DNA of 64,000 bases from Cyclobacteriaceae bacterium (GTDB lineage: Bacteria; Bacteroidota; Bacteroidia; Cytophagales; Cyclobacteriaceae), in NCBI GenBank assembly GCA_030584025.1, contig CP129487.1, positions 1,798,001 to 1,862,000 on the forward strand. The letters are read 5' to 3'. The notes beneath the pieces are model-generated. The model searched no databases. It was not told the DNA's origin and was given only the letters and a program-made list of their open reading frames with translations. A program made the position numbers and the translations under genes. Positions 36,601 through 45,064 of the stretch are shown in pieces. Position 1 is the first letter of the stretch, and each line of letters opens with the position of its first letter.

Positions 36601-39600
36601 AGTTCAGTCGATGGTGCTTTCCAAATCACCGCCAATCGGGTAACCGGTGGAAATGGCTCTGCACTATTCATCAATGCTGCGTTATCTTCGGCAGGTAGCC
36701 CCGGTTTAATAGCCAATAACTTTTTTCAAACCAACAATGGTCCGTCCTTTGTAACCGCTTTTCTCTCCTACCTGCGTAACGTTAACTTCTATCACAATAA
36801 CATAAATGCCACGGGTGTTGGTACAGCATTTCAATACACATCCGCTGCAGGCCAAAATGTTAACATCATCAACAACATTATTAAAGCTACGAGTGGCCCT
36901 GCTGCAAATATTTCTGACCCTATAGCCCTCGGGCAAATTGATTACAACAATTATTTTAATTCGGGTGCAGTTTTGGGATTATGGGATAATACCACTACTG
37001 CTAACCTAACAGACTGGCAATCATTAAGCGGACAAGATGCAAATTCACTTTCTGTTGATCCACTATACCAATCTGAAAGTGATCTCAATGCGCTCGCTTC
37101 TTCCCTTGCAGGTGCAGGTTTAGATCTTACCGCAATTGTACCCACCGACATCAATGGTGTAGCACGAACTCTACCTGTAAGTATTGGCGCATCACAGTTT
37201 ACAGCAGCCTTTACAACCGATGGAACAATAAGTCGCATCATTACGCCTGCATCATCTTGCGCCTTAACGAGTACCGAAGATGTACGCATTGAAATCACCA
37301 ACCTGGGTTCGGCTGCCATCTCCGGATTTCAGGTAGGGTATGAACTCTTGCCAGCCGCTCCGGTTATTGAAAGTGTGCCGGGCGCGGTTACCATTCCACC
37401 GGGCGGAAAATTTGAATTTACGTTCACGCAAAAAATAAATCTTTCTGCCAAGCAAGCCTACGATATACGGGCCTTCCTTATCCTGACTGGCGATCAGAAC
37501 ACGGCCAATGATGAAATCAATTTAAGTTTCACACATTTCCCCGATCTGGTAACGACCCTTACAAATGACCTGACCATTTGCAGAACCGAAACCACAACTT
37601 TAACCGCAACAGGTGGAACCGGATACCAGTGGAGCACCGGAGCCACAACTGCGAGCATTAACGTTACACCAACAACCACCACTACCTATACCGTATTAAT
37701 TTCGAATGCAAATGGTTGCCAGGTAACAAGAACCGTAACGGTTACGGTAAGAGAAATTCCAACAATCAGCTTTACCAACGAAACCGGGTATACCACATCA
37801 TTCGTATCCCCGTTGCAGGGAGCGAGCGATACGCCATTTGATTTTAGAATGATCTATACCGATGCCGGTGGAAATTTACCGGCATCAGGTTACCCACGTG
37901 TTGAGCTGGATGCCAATGGAAATGGTTTGCCCACTGACCCGCTGGATATCATTCGTGAAATGACTGAACTTGACCCGGCAGATACGGATGTAACAGACGG
38001 TAAGGAGTATCGCGTTACCATTACGAATTTATCCGATTTAATTTCCTGGCGATCGCGTATCGTTGCGCGTAGTGCAGATGGATGTACGGCACAAACGTCT
38101 TTTATTTCTCGTCCACTTGTCTCAAACGATTTACTCGACATTGGCATCTACGCGAATGATATTTCATTCAGCAAAGCTAACCCGGCCATCAATGAATCCA
38201 TCAAGATTTATGCACGAGTGCGTAACACGTCTGATTACCTGGCGGAGAATTTTGTGGTGTCTGCCTACATCGAAGAGGTTCAGGTGTTTACTCAAACCAT
38301 AACACAACTCAATCCGCAGGCATCCATCACCTTGCAGTGGGACCAGGTATTTGCTGCCGCAGGATTTTACCCGGTAAAGGTTGTAATTGATGAAACCAAT
38401 GTATTGGATGAAGATAATGAACTGAACAACTTTGCCATACGTCCGATTCTGACTGGCGATTATCAACTGCCCGGGGGCATTGATCCAGATGCAACGGCAG
38501 GCCCGTTATCACTATTTCCCGGACAAGGCATAACCATTACCGGTGTGGCTCAATACTTTGGTATTGATGCAGGGGTAAATCCCGATGTAGCTGGTGCAAC
38601 GGCCATTGCCCGAATTACGGGCGGAAGTGCAGCACAAACCACAACGTTGCCGGATGGATCATACACGCTTGGTGTTTTTGCACCTTTAACACCGGGCACG
38701 TATGCCTTAAACATTGAAGTAACCGATTATACGTTAACCGGATACCAGGGCCCCATCACCATCACCGTTTTGCCGGCACCACCACAGCCTGACTTATCGA
38801 CCATAATTTCACTCAATACATCCACGATATTCCCGGGTGAAAGTGTTTCAGGAACCACAATCGTTCAAAATATTGGCAATGCAACAGCTACCAATTTCCT
38901 GTTCCGGTATTTCAACTGCGATGTGGTGTTGGGTGAAGAAATTATTGCTTCATTGGCACCTGGTGAATCCCGTGTGTTTACGTTCACTACAACCACCAGC
39001 GTAATCGGAGATTGCTTCAACCGAAATAACTGTCAGTTCGCCAGCCACGCAGATGTGAATAATCAGGTGGCAGAAAGGTCGGAAGGCAACAACCAGGCTG
39101 CCGTATACTTAACCGTGTTACCAGATAAGCCTGACCTCACGCCTGTTAACACGACCAATGGTGTAATACCCGGCAATGTTAACATGCTTAATCCGTTCAC
39201 CTTCTCAGTTCGTGTGGATAACATTGGTGGCATACCGGCAACCACTCCTTTTGATGTTAATGTATATATCGATGGTGCGTTGATCCATACCCAGCCCATT
39301 GCCTTGTTGAATAATTGCGAGGGAAATACATTTTCAGTAAACCATAATTTTGCCGACACGAACGATAAGGTGTTAACCATCCGCGTGGACGAGCCCATCG
39401 GATCGGGTGTTGTGGATGAATACCGGGAAACAAACAATGAATTTTCAAAGACGATACGGCATATTCCTCCACCGCCACTATTCCCAAACCTGAATATCAG
39501 CAATTATGACATCACGGTTACGCCACCTCTACCGGCACCCGGCACAAACTTCGATATCAACGTAGTATACCGTAGCAACGGACAGGTTGCTGTGGCGGCT

Positions 39601-41799
39601 CCGTTCAATATTGAATTGATGGTAACAGAAAGCGGGGTGCCGCGTATTGAAACACAAAACGTGAACGAAACCATTTTGCCAGGCACTACCCGAAATGTCA
39701 GCCTGACGACAAGCCTGGCTACTGACGGAAACCACACTGTTCGTGTGCGCGTTGACTCAGATAATTCCATAACAGAAAGCAGTGAAGCAGATAACGTAGC
39801 GCAAATGCCATTATGTGTTGATTTTAACGTATCTCCTGTTGGTGGCGTGTGGGGAAGCTTCTACGTAAACACTGTTCAAAACCTGACCGCATCAGTTTAT
39901 AATTACGGATTATTCACCGCGACTGATGTGGAAGTTTCCTTCTTCCTTGACAACGTTAAGATTGCCTCTGAAGTAATTCCTGTAGTTCAACCTGGTTTAA
40001 CTGCCGGAAATTATATCATTTCCATTCCACATCTTTTCGATCAGGCGGGAACGTTTGAATTAAAAGTTGTAGTAGATGAACTGAATGCATACACCGAATG
40101 CCGTGAAGACAACAATGAATACAAAAGAAATATTACCGTAAATGTTCCTGCCCCTGATGTGCGGATATTCTCAGAATATATTTCACCCAGTAAAATTAAT
40201 CCGGATGTAGGTGAGCCGATCCTGCTATTCCTATCGTACGACAACATTGGCATTGGTGCAAGCGGTCCGTTTAAAGCACGGATACTGGTTGATGATGTTC
40301 CGTTAGGCCCTGATGTGGATATCCCATCTGTACCCGCTGGTGATGATGGCACCATTGAAGTGCATACTCCTTACAGTAGTCCTACTGCAGGTATACGGGT
40401 TATCCGCGCCATTCTTGATCCGGATAACGAACTCACCGAAACAAACAAACTCAACAATGTGGCTACACGCGCACTTGTTGTTGGCGAAGCGCCTAACCTG
40501 CTGTTTACCGACCTGCAGGCTGACATTGCCTGCCCCGATGATGGCGACAACGTGATCATAACCGCTACCCTGAACAATGCCGGTGATCTGCAGGCTACTG
40601 CTGAAGTATTTTTCTATTACATCACAGAATCAGATACCATTCCAATTGAGACCAAAAGTTTCACCTTAAATGGAAATGAAACGACAACCGTTCAAACCGA
40701 ATGGCTGGTGATCAATAAAACCTATGATCTCTACGCAGAAATCCGAAACAGCGATCCATTGGAATACGATGAAACTGATAATTCCATACGCACCAAACTG
40801 TGTGGTGGGCCCTATTTCAATTTATTGGTAGAAGCCAACGGCCAAGGTGTTATCCAGAAAACACCAAATCTAAATCGCTATGAAGGCGTTCAGACCGTAA
40901 CGGTTACGGCTATTCCAGCTACGGGTTGGATATTCGATAGCTGGCAAGGTGATGCAACTGGCTTCACCAATCCGCTAACCGTAAACCTGACCAGCGACCA
41001 GGTAATCTTTGCCGTATTTATCGAACCACTGGTTGCCCCAACTGTAACAGATGGAACCCAATGTGGTCCTGGAACGGTTACGCTCACCGCCAGTGGTGCA
41101 GTGGGTGCACAATCGTATCGGTGGTATACAACCGCTGTTGGGGGTGCACCTATCGCAAATGAGACAAGTGCTACCTTTACAACTCCAGCACTCACTACTA
41201 ATACCAGTTATTTTGTTTCTATTGCTTCGTTCAGTAATGAAAGTACACGCGCTGAAGTACAGGCCATCATATTACCTCTACCCGCCCAACCCACTATTGC
41301 GGCTACAGGTCTACTGAACTGTCCTACTGCTGCAAACCCTGCCGTGCTACAGGCACCATCCGGGTTTAGCGGGTACTTATGGTCAACCGGAGAAACCACA
41401 CAACAAATTGAAGTAACGGCAGCCGGAACATACACCGTGCAGGTACTTGATGCGAACAATTGTGCGAGCATACCATCAGCTGGGTTTACTGTAACAGAAG
41501 AATTCTGCAACGAGTTAATCGTTTACAATGCCATATCTCCCGATAATGGAGATGACCTGAACGATTACCTCATCATCCGAAACATTGATATTTTGGCTGA
41601 TGCACGCGAGAACAAATTAAAAATTTACAATCGTTGGGGCGACCTGGTGTTTGAAGCCACGAATTACGACAACGCTACAAATCCGTTCAAGGGTCAAACC
41701 AATAATGGAAAGGAACTACCGAGTGGAAATTACTTTTACATTTTGGAGTTCAACTCAAACCGGCCAAGGATGACAGGATACATTTCGCTTAAACGATAA
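30616..41799 (+). CDS. Giant type IX-secreted beta-helix/CARDB adhesin-like protein
   Basis: The 3727-aa protein has a signal peptide ending GYAQ (about 15-32). Five parallel beta-helix units of about 435 aa follow (starting near residues 34, 466, 901, 1336 and 1770), each opening with a YTVGTGQTYTTINAAIDAM-like strand. Units 2-4 are almost identical. A PKD-like segment sits near 2320-2380. Several CARDB-like Ig domains span about 2506-3400, recognised by endings such as DPDNELTETNKLNNVA. Then come an InlB B-repeat-like region (VTVTAIPATGWIFDSWQGD), an Ig-like domain, and residues about 3630-3727 as a gliding-motility/T9SS type B sorting domain (ISPDNGDDLNDYLII ... LKIYNRWGDLVF). It is probably displayed on the cell surface or released. 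Its ligand or carbohydrate target is unknown. Confidence 0.93.
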   Translation: MRLTLFATILFPRRAFITLLFLTLISSFGYAQPLSGAFTVGSGGTYPTLSAAITDLTTRGVNGPVTFRLRTGTFNEQVIIGAITGASATNTITFEAESGNATDAVLTFETTSTNNYVIRLDNASFITLRNLSIQPTGSTHTRAIHGINNLNSITFQQLQITLPNTTSVTEERGAIILRPTLSTNIRFLNNTISGGSNGILHIGNNSARSPGTVFTGNTITNVFARPVYLEYMQDIIFNDNTISNTTAWSDYYGAGIQNTTGYLEMLRNRITGSVGHAVRLYYCSGLEAQPSIIANNFFHSNSSYATFYILYGLNYTNIYHNSVNNTSSGEAFHFNRHQSTGNRIVNNIFRANSAHAVEFQTSTAVNSILESNYNNLFTSGSFLVRDVSAYYGTLEQWRTASGFETNSVFFDPQFASNTSLYASAPGIASAGKNLFSVVPADIDGTARTITPSIGANQFSAAALTPLSGTYTVGTGQTYTTINAAIDAMKVNGISGPVTFLLNTQTFAERFILPSISGSSSTNTITFQAQSGNAADVVLAPAAATDGGTNYIAQLSNATFVTFRNLTFTPGTGTNFNRAIHVINRADDITFENLVITLPATTSVTEDRAAILARPSTSTNIRFINNTITGGSQGIVHIGNNSSRSPGTVFTGNTITNVFARPVYLEYMQDIIFNDNTISNTTAWSDYYGAGIQNTTGYLEMLRNRITGSVGHAVRLYYCSGLEAQPSIIANNFFHSNSSYATFYILYGLNYTNIYHNSVNNTSSGEAFHFNRHQSTGNRIVNNIFRANTAHAVEFQTSTAVNSILESNYNNLFTSGSFLVRDVSAYYGTLEQWRTASGFEANSVFFDPQFASNTSLYASAPGIASAGKNLFSVVPADIDGTARTITPSIGANQFSAAALTPLSGTYTVGTGQTYTTINAAIDAMKVNGISGPVTFLLNTQTFAERFILPSISGSSSTNTITFQAQSGNAADVVLAPAAATDGGTNYIAQLSNATFVTFRNLTFTPGTGTNFNRAIHVINRADDITFENLVITLPATTSVTEDRAAILARPSTSTNIRFINNTITGGSQGIVHIGNNSSRSPGTVFTGNTITNVFARPVYLEYMQDIIFNDNTISNTTAWSDYYGAGIQNTTGYLEMLRNRITGSVGHAVRLYYCSGLEAQPSIIANNFFHSNSSYATFYILYGLNYTNIYHNSVNNTSSGEAFHFNRHQSTGNRIVNNIFRANTAHAVEFQTSTAVNSILESNYNNLFTSGSFLVRDVSAYYGTLEQWRTASGFETNSVFFDPQFASNTSLYASAPGIASAGKNLFSVVPADIDGTARTITPSIGANQFSAAALTPLSGTYTVGTGQTYTTINAAIDAMKVNGISGPVTFLLNTQTFAERFILPSISGSSSTNTITFQAQSGNAADVVLAPAAAIDGGTNYIAQLSNATFVTFRNLTFTPGTGTNFNRAIHVINRADDITFENLVITLPATTSVTEDRAAILARPSTSTNIRFINNTITGGSQGIVHIGNNSSRSPGTVFTGNTITNVFARPVYLEYMQDIIFNDNTISNTTAWSDYYGAGIQNTTGYLEMLRNRITGSVGHAVRLYYCSGLEAQPSIIANNFFHSNSSYATFYILYGLNYTNIYHNSVNNTSSGEAFHFNRHQSTGNRIVNNIFRANTAHAVEFQTSTAVNSILESNHNNLFTSGSFIGRDVSTNYGTFSDWQTATGFEANGLSIDPQYQSNTQLYTAVSALAAAGKNVNTEVPDDIDGIARPSTPSIGANQFGTSGTPLSGEYTINAAGSGTTNFTTITAALDALKNFGISGPVVFKVTGEFNEQLTFLAVSGSSTTNTVTFESATGQPQDAVIRFTATTSGSNFTIRLSNADHHHFRNLTIKAEGATYARVVDVINRLVDIRLEENIIESMVTTSTAAHHVGIHISPAQSQNLLISNNTIRNGSYGILFAGPSSKATGTVISGNTIDKAYYHGIDLTNQTGFILHQNQVLNNPSANNFRGLDISSVDGAFQITANRVTGGNGSALFINAALSSAGSPGLIANNFFQTNNGPSFVTAFLSYLRNVNFYHNNINATGVGTAFQYTSAAGQNVNIINNIIKATSGPAANISDPIALGQIDYNNYFNSGAVLGLWDNTTTANLTDWQSLSGQDANSLSVDPLYQSESDLNALASSLAGAGLDLTAIVPTDINGVARTLPVSIGASQFTAAFTTDGTISRIITPASSCALTSTEDVRIEITNLGSAAISGFQVGYELLPAAPVIESVPGAVTIPPGGKFEFTFTQKINLSAKQAYDIRAFLILTGDQNTANDEINLSFTHFPDLVTTLTNDLTICRTETTTLTATGGTGYQWSTGATTASINVTPTTTTTYTVLISNANGCQVTRTVTVTVREIPTISFTNETGYTTSFVSPLQGASDTPFDFRMIYTDAGGNLPASGYPRVELDANGNGLPTDPLDIIREMTELDPADTDVTDGKEYRVTITNLSDLISWRSRIVARSADGCTAQTSFISRPLVSNDLLDIGIYANDISFSKANPAINESIKIYARVRNTSDYLAENFVVSAYIEEVQVFTQTITQLNPQASITLQWDQVFAAAGFYPVKVVIDETNVLDEDNELNNFAIRPILTGDYQLPGGIDPDATAGPLSLFPGQGITITGVAQYFGIDAGVNPDVAGATAIARITGGSAAQTTTLPDGSYTLGVFAPLTPGTYALNIEVTDYTLTGYQGPITITVLPAPPQPDLSTIISLNTSTIFPGESVSGTTIVQNIGNATATNFLFRYFNCDVVLGEEIIASLAPGESRVFTFTTTTSVIGDCFNRNNCQFASHADVNNQVAERSEGNNQAAVYLTVLPDKPDLTPVNTTNGVIPGNVNMLNPFTFSVRVDNIGGIPATTPFDVNVYIDGALIHTQPIALLNNCEGNTFSVNHNFADTNDKVLTIRVDEPIGSGVVDEYRETNNEFSKTIRHIPPPPLFPNLNISNYDITVTPPLPAPGTNFDINVVYRSNGQVAVAAPFNIELMVTESGVPRIETQNVNETILPGTTRNVSLTTSLATDGNHTVRVRVDSDNSITESSEADNVAQMPLCVDFNVSPVGGVWGSFYVNTVQNLTASVYNYGLFTATDVEVSFFLDNVKIASEVIPVVQPGLTAGNYIISIPHLFDQAGTFELKVVVDELNAYTECREDNNEYKRNITVNVPAPDVRIFSEYISPSKINPDVGEPILLFLSYDNIGIGASGPFKARILVDDVPLGPDVDIPSVPAGDDGTIEVHTPYSSPTAGIRVIRAILDPDNELTETNKLNNVATRALVVGEAPNLLFTDLQADIACPDDGDNVIITATLNNAGDLQATAEVFFYYITESDTIPIETKSFTLNGNETTTVQTEWLVINKTYDLYAEIRNSDPLEYDETDNSIRTKLCGGPYFNLLVEANGQGVIQKTPNLNRYEGVQTVTVTAIPATGWIFDSWQGDATGFTNPLTVNLTSDQVIFAVFIEPLVAPTVTDGTQCGPGTVTLTASGAVGAQSYRWYTTAVGGAPIANETSATFTTPALTTNTSYFVSIASFSNESTRAEVQAIILPLPAQPTIAATGLLNCPTAANPAVLQAPSGFSGYLWSTGETTQQIEVTAAGTYTVQVLDANNCASIPSAGFTVTEEFCNELIVYNAISPDNGDDLNDYLIIRNIDILADARENKLKIYNRWGDLVFEATNYDNATNPFKGQTNNGKELPSGNYFYILEFNSNRPRMTGYISLKR
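31236..35627 (+). repeat. Near-identical tandem array, 1305-bp unit x about 3.4, inside the adhesin gene
   Basis: Sequence from 31236 onward repeats with a 1305-bp period (31236, 32541, 33846, 35151). Nearly all bases, including third codon positions, are conserved until about 35627. On both sides the flanking beta-helix halves are clearly diverged. The array edges fall inside beta-helix units 1 and 4, not at domain borders. This fits a recent unequal-crossover amplification. Confidence 0.92.
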
Positions 41800-41804
41800 A
41801 TCGA

Positions 41805-42512
41805 TTAACTAAATAATATCTGGTATAACCAAGCACCTAAAACTCCGCCAACAATCGGCCCCACCACTGGTATCCATGCATAGCTCCAATCAGAAGAACC
41901 CTTACCGTGAATCGGTAAAAGAAAATGAGCTAATCGCGGACCAAGGTCGCGGGCCGGATTAATGGCGAAACCCGTTGTACCGCCTAACGAAAGACCAATT
42001 GAAATAATGAGTAAACCAACCACGAGCGGATTTAAACCTTCCGTGAATGTGTTGGCACCAATGGTCAGTAAGCCTAAAATCAACACCGCTGTGCCGATGA
42101 TTTCACTGATCAGGTTGTTTAAGGGTGAACGTATAGCAGGCCCCGTGCTGAAAATGGCCAGCTTTCCGGCAGGGTCATTTGTGGCCGACCAGTGCGGCAG
42201 GTAGTGCAGCCACACTAAAATGGCACCTGTAAAGGCGCCTGCCAATTGTGCCAATATATATCCAGGCACTTGTGCCCAATCAAAACTTCCTGAAAATGCA
42301 AGCGCCAACGTTACAGCCGGATTTATGTGCGCACCGCTGAATTGCCCAACGGCATAGATGGCTAGGGTAACCGCGAGCCCCCAGGCGATGACAATGACTA
42401 ACCATCCGGCATTCTCGGCTTTGGTTCGTTTTAATACTACGGAAGCCACAACCCCATCACCCAATAAAATAAGTGTAAGTGTGCCTAAAAATTCTGCGAG
42501 GTAAGGAGACAT
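41805..42512 (-). CDS. glpF: Glycerol facilitator (aquaglyceroporin)
   Basis: From ATG 42512 (MSPYLAEFLGTLTLILLGDG) the 235-aa protein has six membrane helices and both pore motifs. The first is SGAHINPAVTLA and the second GFAINPARDLGPRL. Asp after NPAR marks the glycerol-permeable subfamily rather than water-only aquaporins. An in-frame ATG at 42554 would add 14 residues; the later start matches the family N-terminus better. It is separated from glpD and glpK by the 11-kb adhesin gene, with which it converges (5 bp between stops). Confidence 0.93.
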   Translation of the reverse strand: MSPYLAEFLGTLTLILLGDGVVASVVLKRTKAENAGWLVIVIAWGLAVTLAIYAVGQFSGAHINPAVTLALAFSGSFDWAQVPGYILAQLAGAFTGAILVWLHYLPHWSATNDPAGKLAIFSTGPAIRSPLNNLISEIIGTAVLILGLLTIGANTFTEGLNPLVVGLLIISIGLSLGGTTGFAINPARDLGPRLAHFLLPIHGKGSSDWSYAWIPVVGPIVGGVLGAWLYQILFS

Positions 42513-42597
42513 AAGCGATTGAAATTCAAGTTGTGTTAAGGTTAAACTTAACATAAATTCTAATGCAAGTGCACAAAATCAGACTGTAAAAACATCC

Positions 42598-42627
42598 TTG
42601 CGAGTTAAAAACCTTATCCTATTTTTG
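42598..42627 (+). promoter_or_regulatory. Promoter of tex
   Basis: TTG (42598-42600), 19 bp, TATTTTTG (42620-42627) is an exact match to the Bacteroidota consensus. It lies 20 bp before the tex start codon. Confidence 0.68.
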
Positions 42628-42647
42628 CCACCTGCTTTAAAGAAAAC

Positions 42648-44951
42648 ATGGAACAAGAAACGCTGGTCCGCTATACCGACCTGATTGCTGAGGAACTGAA
42701 TCAACCCGTGAAATACGTTCGTGCCGTGGCCGAGTTATTAGCCGAAGGCTCCACCATCCCCTTCATCTCGCGTTACCGCAAGGAAATGACCGGTAGCATG
42801 GATGAAGTGAACATTGCGAACGTACGCGACCGGCTTGAACAACTTCAGGAACTGGATAAGCGCAGGGAAGCCGTGATCAGTTCTATTGAAAAGCAAGGAT
42901 TTCTAACACCTGAATTGCTGGCGTTATTGGCCAAAGCCAAAACCCTGGCTGAGGTGGAAGATATTTATCTGCCCTTCAGACCCAAACGTAAGACCCGCGC
43001 CAGTATGGCTAAGGAAAAAGGGCTTGAGCCGTTGGCACAAAAAATATTCGATCAGGAGAAGTTTGACCTCGATGCTTTCGCGAAATCTTTTGTGGATACT
43101 GAAAAAGGAGTTGCCGATCTCGAAGAAGCATTGGCCGGTGCGCGTGATATCATTGCCGAATGGGTAAGTGAAAATCCGGAAACACGTAAAAACCTACGCG
43201 AACTTTTCTGGAAGGAAGGAACCGTTGTAGCAAAGGTTGTCAAGAGCAAAGAAGCGGAAGGGCAAAAGTTCAAAGATTACTTTGATTGGAATGAACCTAT
43301 TGCCAAAACACCTTCACATCGATTGTTGGCCTTACGCAGAGGCGAAAAGGAAGGCATTCTTACACTGGACATTTTCCCTCTGGAAGAATCGGCTACAGAG
43401 TTATTGGAGCGACAGTACATCAAAGGAGCAAATGCTGCTACCGAACAAGTGAAGCTTGCCGTTCATGACAGCTACAAACGTTTGCTTCGGCCATCGCTTG
43501 AAACTGAAATTCGCATGGAGTCAAAAATGAAAGCGGATGAAGAAGCGATAAAAGTATTTGCTACCAACCTGAAAGAGTTGCTGCTGGCGGCACCACTCGG
43601 ACAAAAAAATGTGTTGGCGCTTGATCCAGGCTTTCGTAGTGGTTGTAAGGTCGTGTGCCTCGACCGGCAAGGAAAGCTCGTGCATCACGATGTTATTTAT
43701 CCGCACGAACCACAGCGTGAGAAAGCCAAAGCAGGTGCATTGATTAAAGCGCTTTGTGAGAAATTTGAAATTGAAGCCATTGCTATTGGTAATGGAACCG
43801 CAAGTCGGGAAACGGAATCGTTTGTCAAATCGATCGGGTTACCGAACAAAATCATCATCGTGATGGTGAACGAAAGCGGAGCTTCCGTGTATTCTGCATC
43901 GGATGTAGCGCGTGAAGAATTCCCCGACAAGGATGTAACCGTGCGTGGTGCCGTTTCAATAGGCAGAAGGTTGGTCGATCCGTTAGCTGAACTGGTAAAG
44001 ATTGATGCCAAATCGATTGGCGTTGGGCAGTACCAGCATGATGTGGATCAAAGTAAACTGAAGCAAGGACTTGACGATGTAGTGATCAGTTGCGTAAACG
44101 CAGTAGGCGTTGAAGTAAATACCGCCAGCAAGGAATTACTCTCTTACGTTTCAGGGCTAACCCCTGCTTTGGCCCGTAACATCGTAGAATACCGAAATCA
44201 GAATGGCCCGTTTAAAAGTCGCGAAGAGCTGATGAAGGTGACGCGCTTTGGAGAGAAAGTGTTTGAACAGGCAGCAGGATTTTTACGCATACGTGAAGCT
44301 GAAAATCCGTTGGACGCCAGTGCCGTACACCCTGAAAGCTACGACATTGTGAGTAAAATGGCGAAAGACCTGAACTGTTCAGTAAAAGACCTGATGACCA
44401 GCACAGAACTTCGCAGGCAACTCGACCTAACCAAGTACCTGACCGATAAAACCGGGCTCCCCACCCTTACGGATATCGTTTCGGAACTTGAAAAACCCGG
44501 TCGCGACCCCCGCAAGGTGTTTGAAATCTTCAGCTTTACCGAAGGCGTGAACACAATCGAAGACCTGAAACTGGGTATGAAACTACCCGGCATTGTAACC
44601 AACGTGACTAATTTTGGTGCGTTTGTGGACATTGGCGTTCACCAGGATGGTTTAGTGCATATTTCCCACCTGGCCGATAAGTTCATTAAAGATCCAAATG
44701 AATCAGTTACCGTTCAGCAAAAGGTAATGGTTACCGTGGTGGAAGTAGATGTACCGCGCAAACGCATCGGGTTATCCATGAAAAGCGATCCGTTTGCAGA
44801 ACAGCCGCAACAACCTGCTCCAGGTAAAAAGGCCAGCCCAGGCAAACCGGGATCATCAAAACCAAAAGGAAAACCACAACACAAGCCCAAACAACCTGAG
44901 TTGAGTATGGAAGAAAAGCTGGCGTTGCTGAAGGAGAAGTTTAAGAGATAA
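42648..44951 (+). CDS. tex: Tex-family S1 RNA-binding transcription accessory protein
   Basis: The 767-aa protein matches Tex/YhgF over its length. It has the N-terminal helical region with STIPFISRYRKEMTGSMDEV, the YqgF/RNase-H-like fold (NVLALDPGFRSGCKVVCLD, about 320-338), helix-hairpin-helix segments (LTPALARNIVEYRNQNGPFK), and an S1 domain near 645-715 (GIVTNVTNFGAFVDIGVHQD). A Lys/Pro-rich tail follows. Tex binds nucleic acid, affects transcription and contributes to stress tolerance. It is monocistronic as far as can be seen. Confidence 0.96.
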   Translation: MEQETLVRYTDLIAEELNQPVKYVRAVAELLAEGSTIPFISRYRKEMTGSMDEVNIANVRDRLEQLQELDKRREAVISSIEKQGFLTPELLALLAKAKTLAEVEDIYLPFRPKRKTRASMAKEKGLEPLAQKIFDQEKFDLDAFAKSFVDTEKGVADLEEALAGARDIIAEWVSENPETRKNLRELFWKEGTVVAKVVKSKEAEGQKFKDYFDWNEPIAKTPSHRLLALRRGEKEGILTLDIFPLEESATELLERQYIKGANAATEQVKLAVHDSYKRLLRPSLETEIRMESKMKADEEAIKVFATNLKELLLAAPLGQKNVLALDPGFRSGCKVVCLDRQGKLVHHDVIYPHEPQREKAKAGALIKALCEKFEIEAIAIGNGTASRETESFVKSIGLPNKIIIVMVNESGASVYSASDVAREEFPDKDVTVRGAVSIGRRLVDPLAELVKIDAKSIGVGQYQHDVDQSKLKQGLDDVVISCVNAVGVEVNTASKELLSYVSGLTPALARNIVEYRNQNGPFKSREELMKVTRFGEKVFEQAAGFLRIREAENPLDASAVHPESYDIVSKMAKDLNCSVKDLMTSTELRRQLDLTKYLTDKTGLPTLTDIVSELEKPGRDPRKVFEIFSFTEGVNTIEDLKLGMKLPGIVTNVTNFGAFVDIGVHQDGLVHISHLADKFIKDPNESVTVQQKVMVTVVEVDVPRKRIGLSMKSDPFAEQPQQPAPGKKASPGKPGSSKPKGKPQHKPKQPELSMEEKLALLKEKFKR

Positions 44952-45064
44952 GAAAAGGATAGACTTTAAAATTAAAATCAATGAATTTGTTTTGTCCACT
45001 TGATTATTTCGACTTCCTTTAAATCAAAAGAAATCCTATATTCAATGTATTAAGTGAATAAAAC

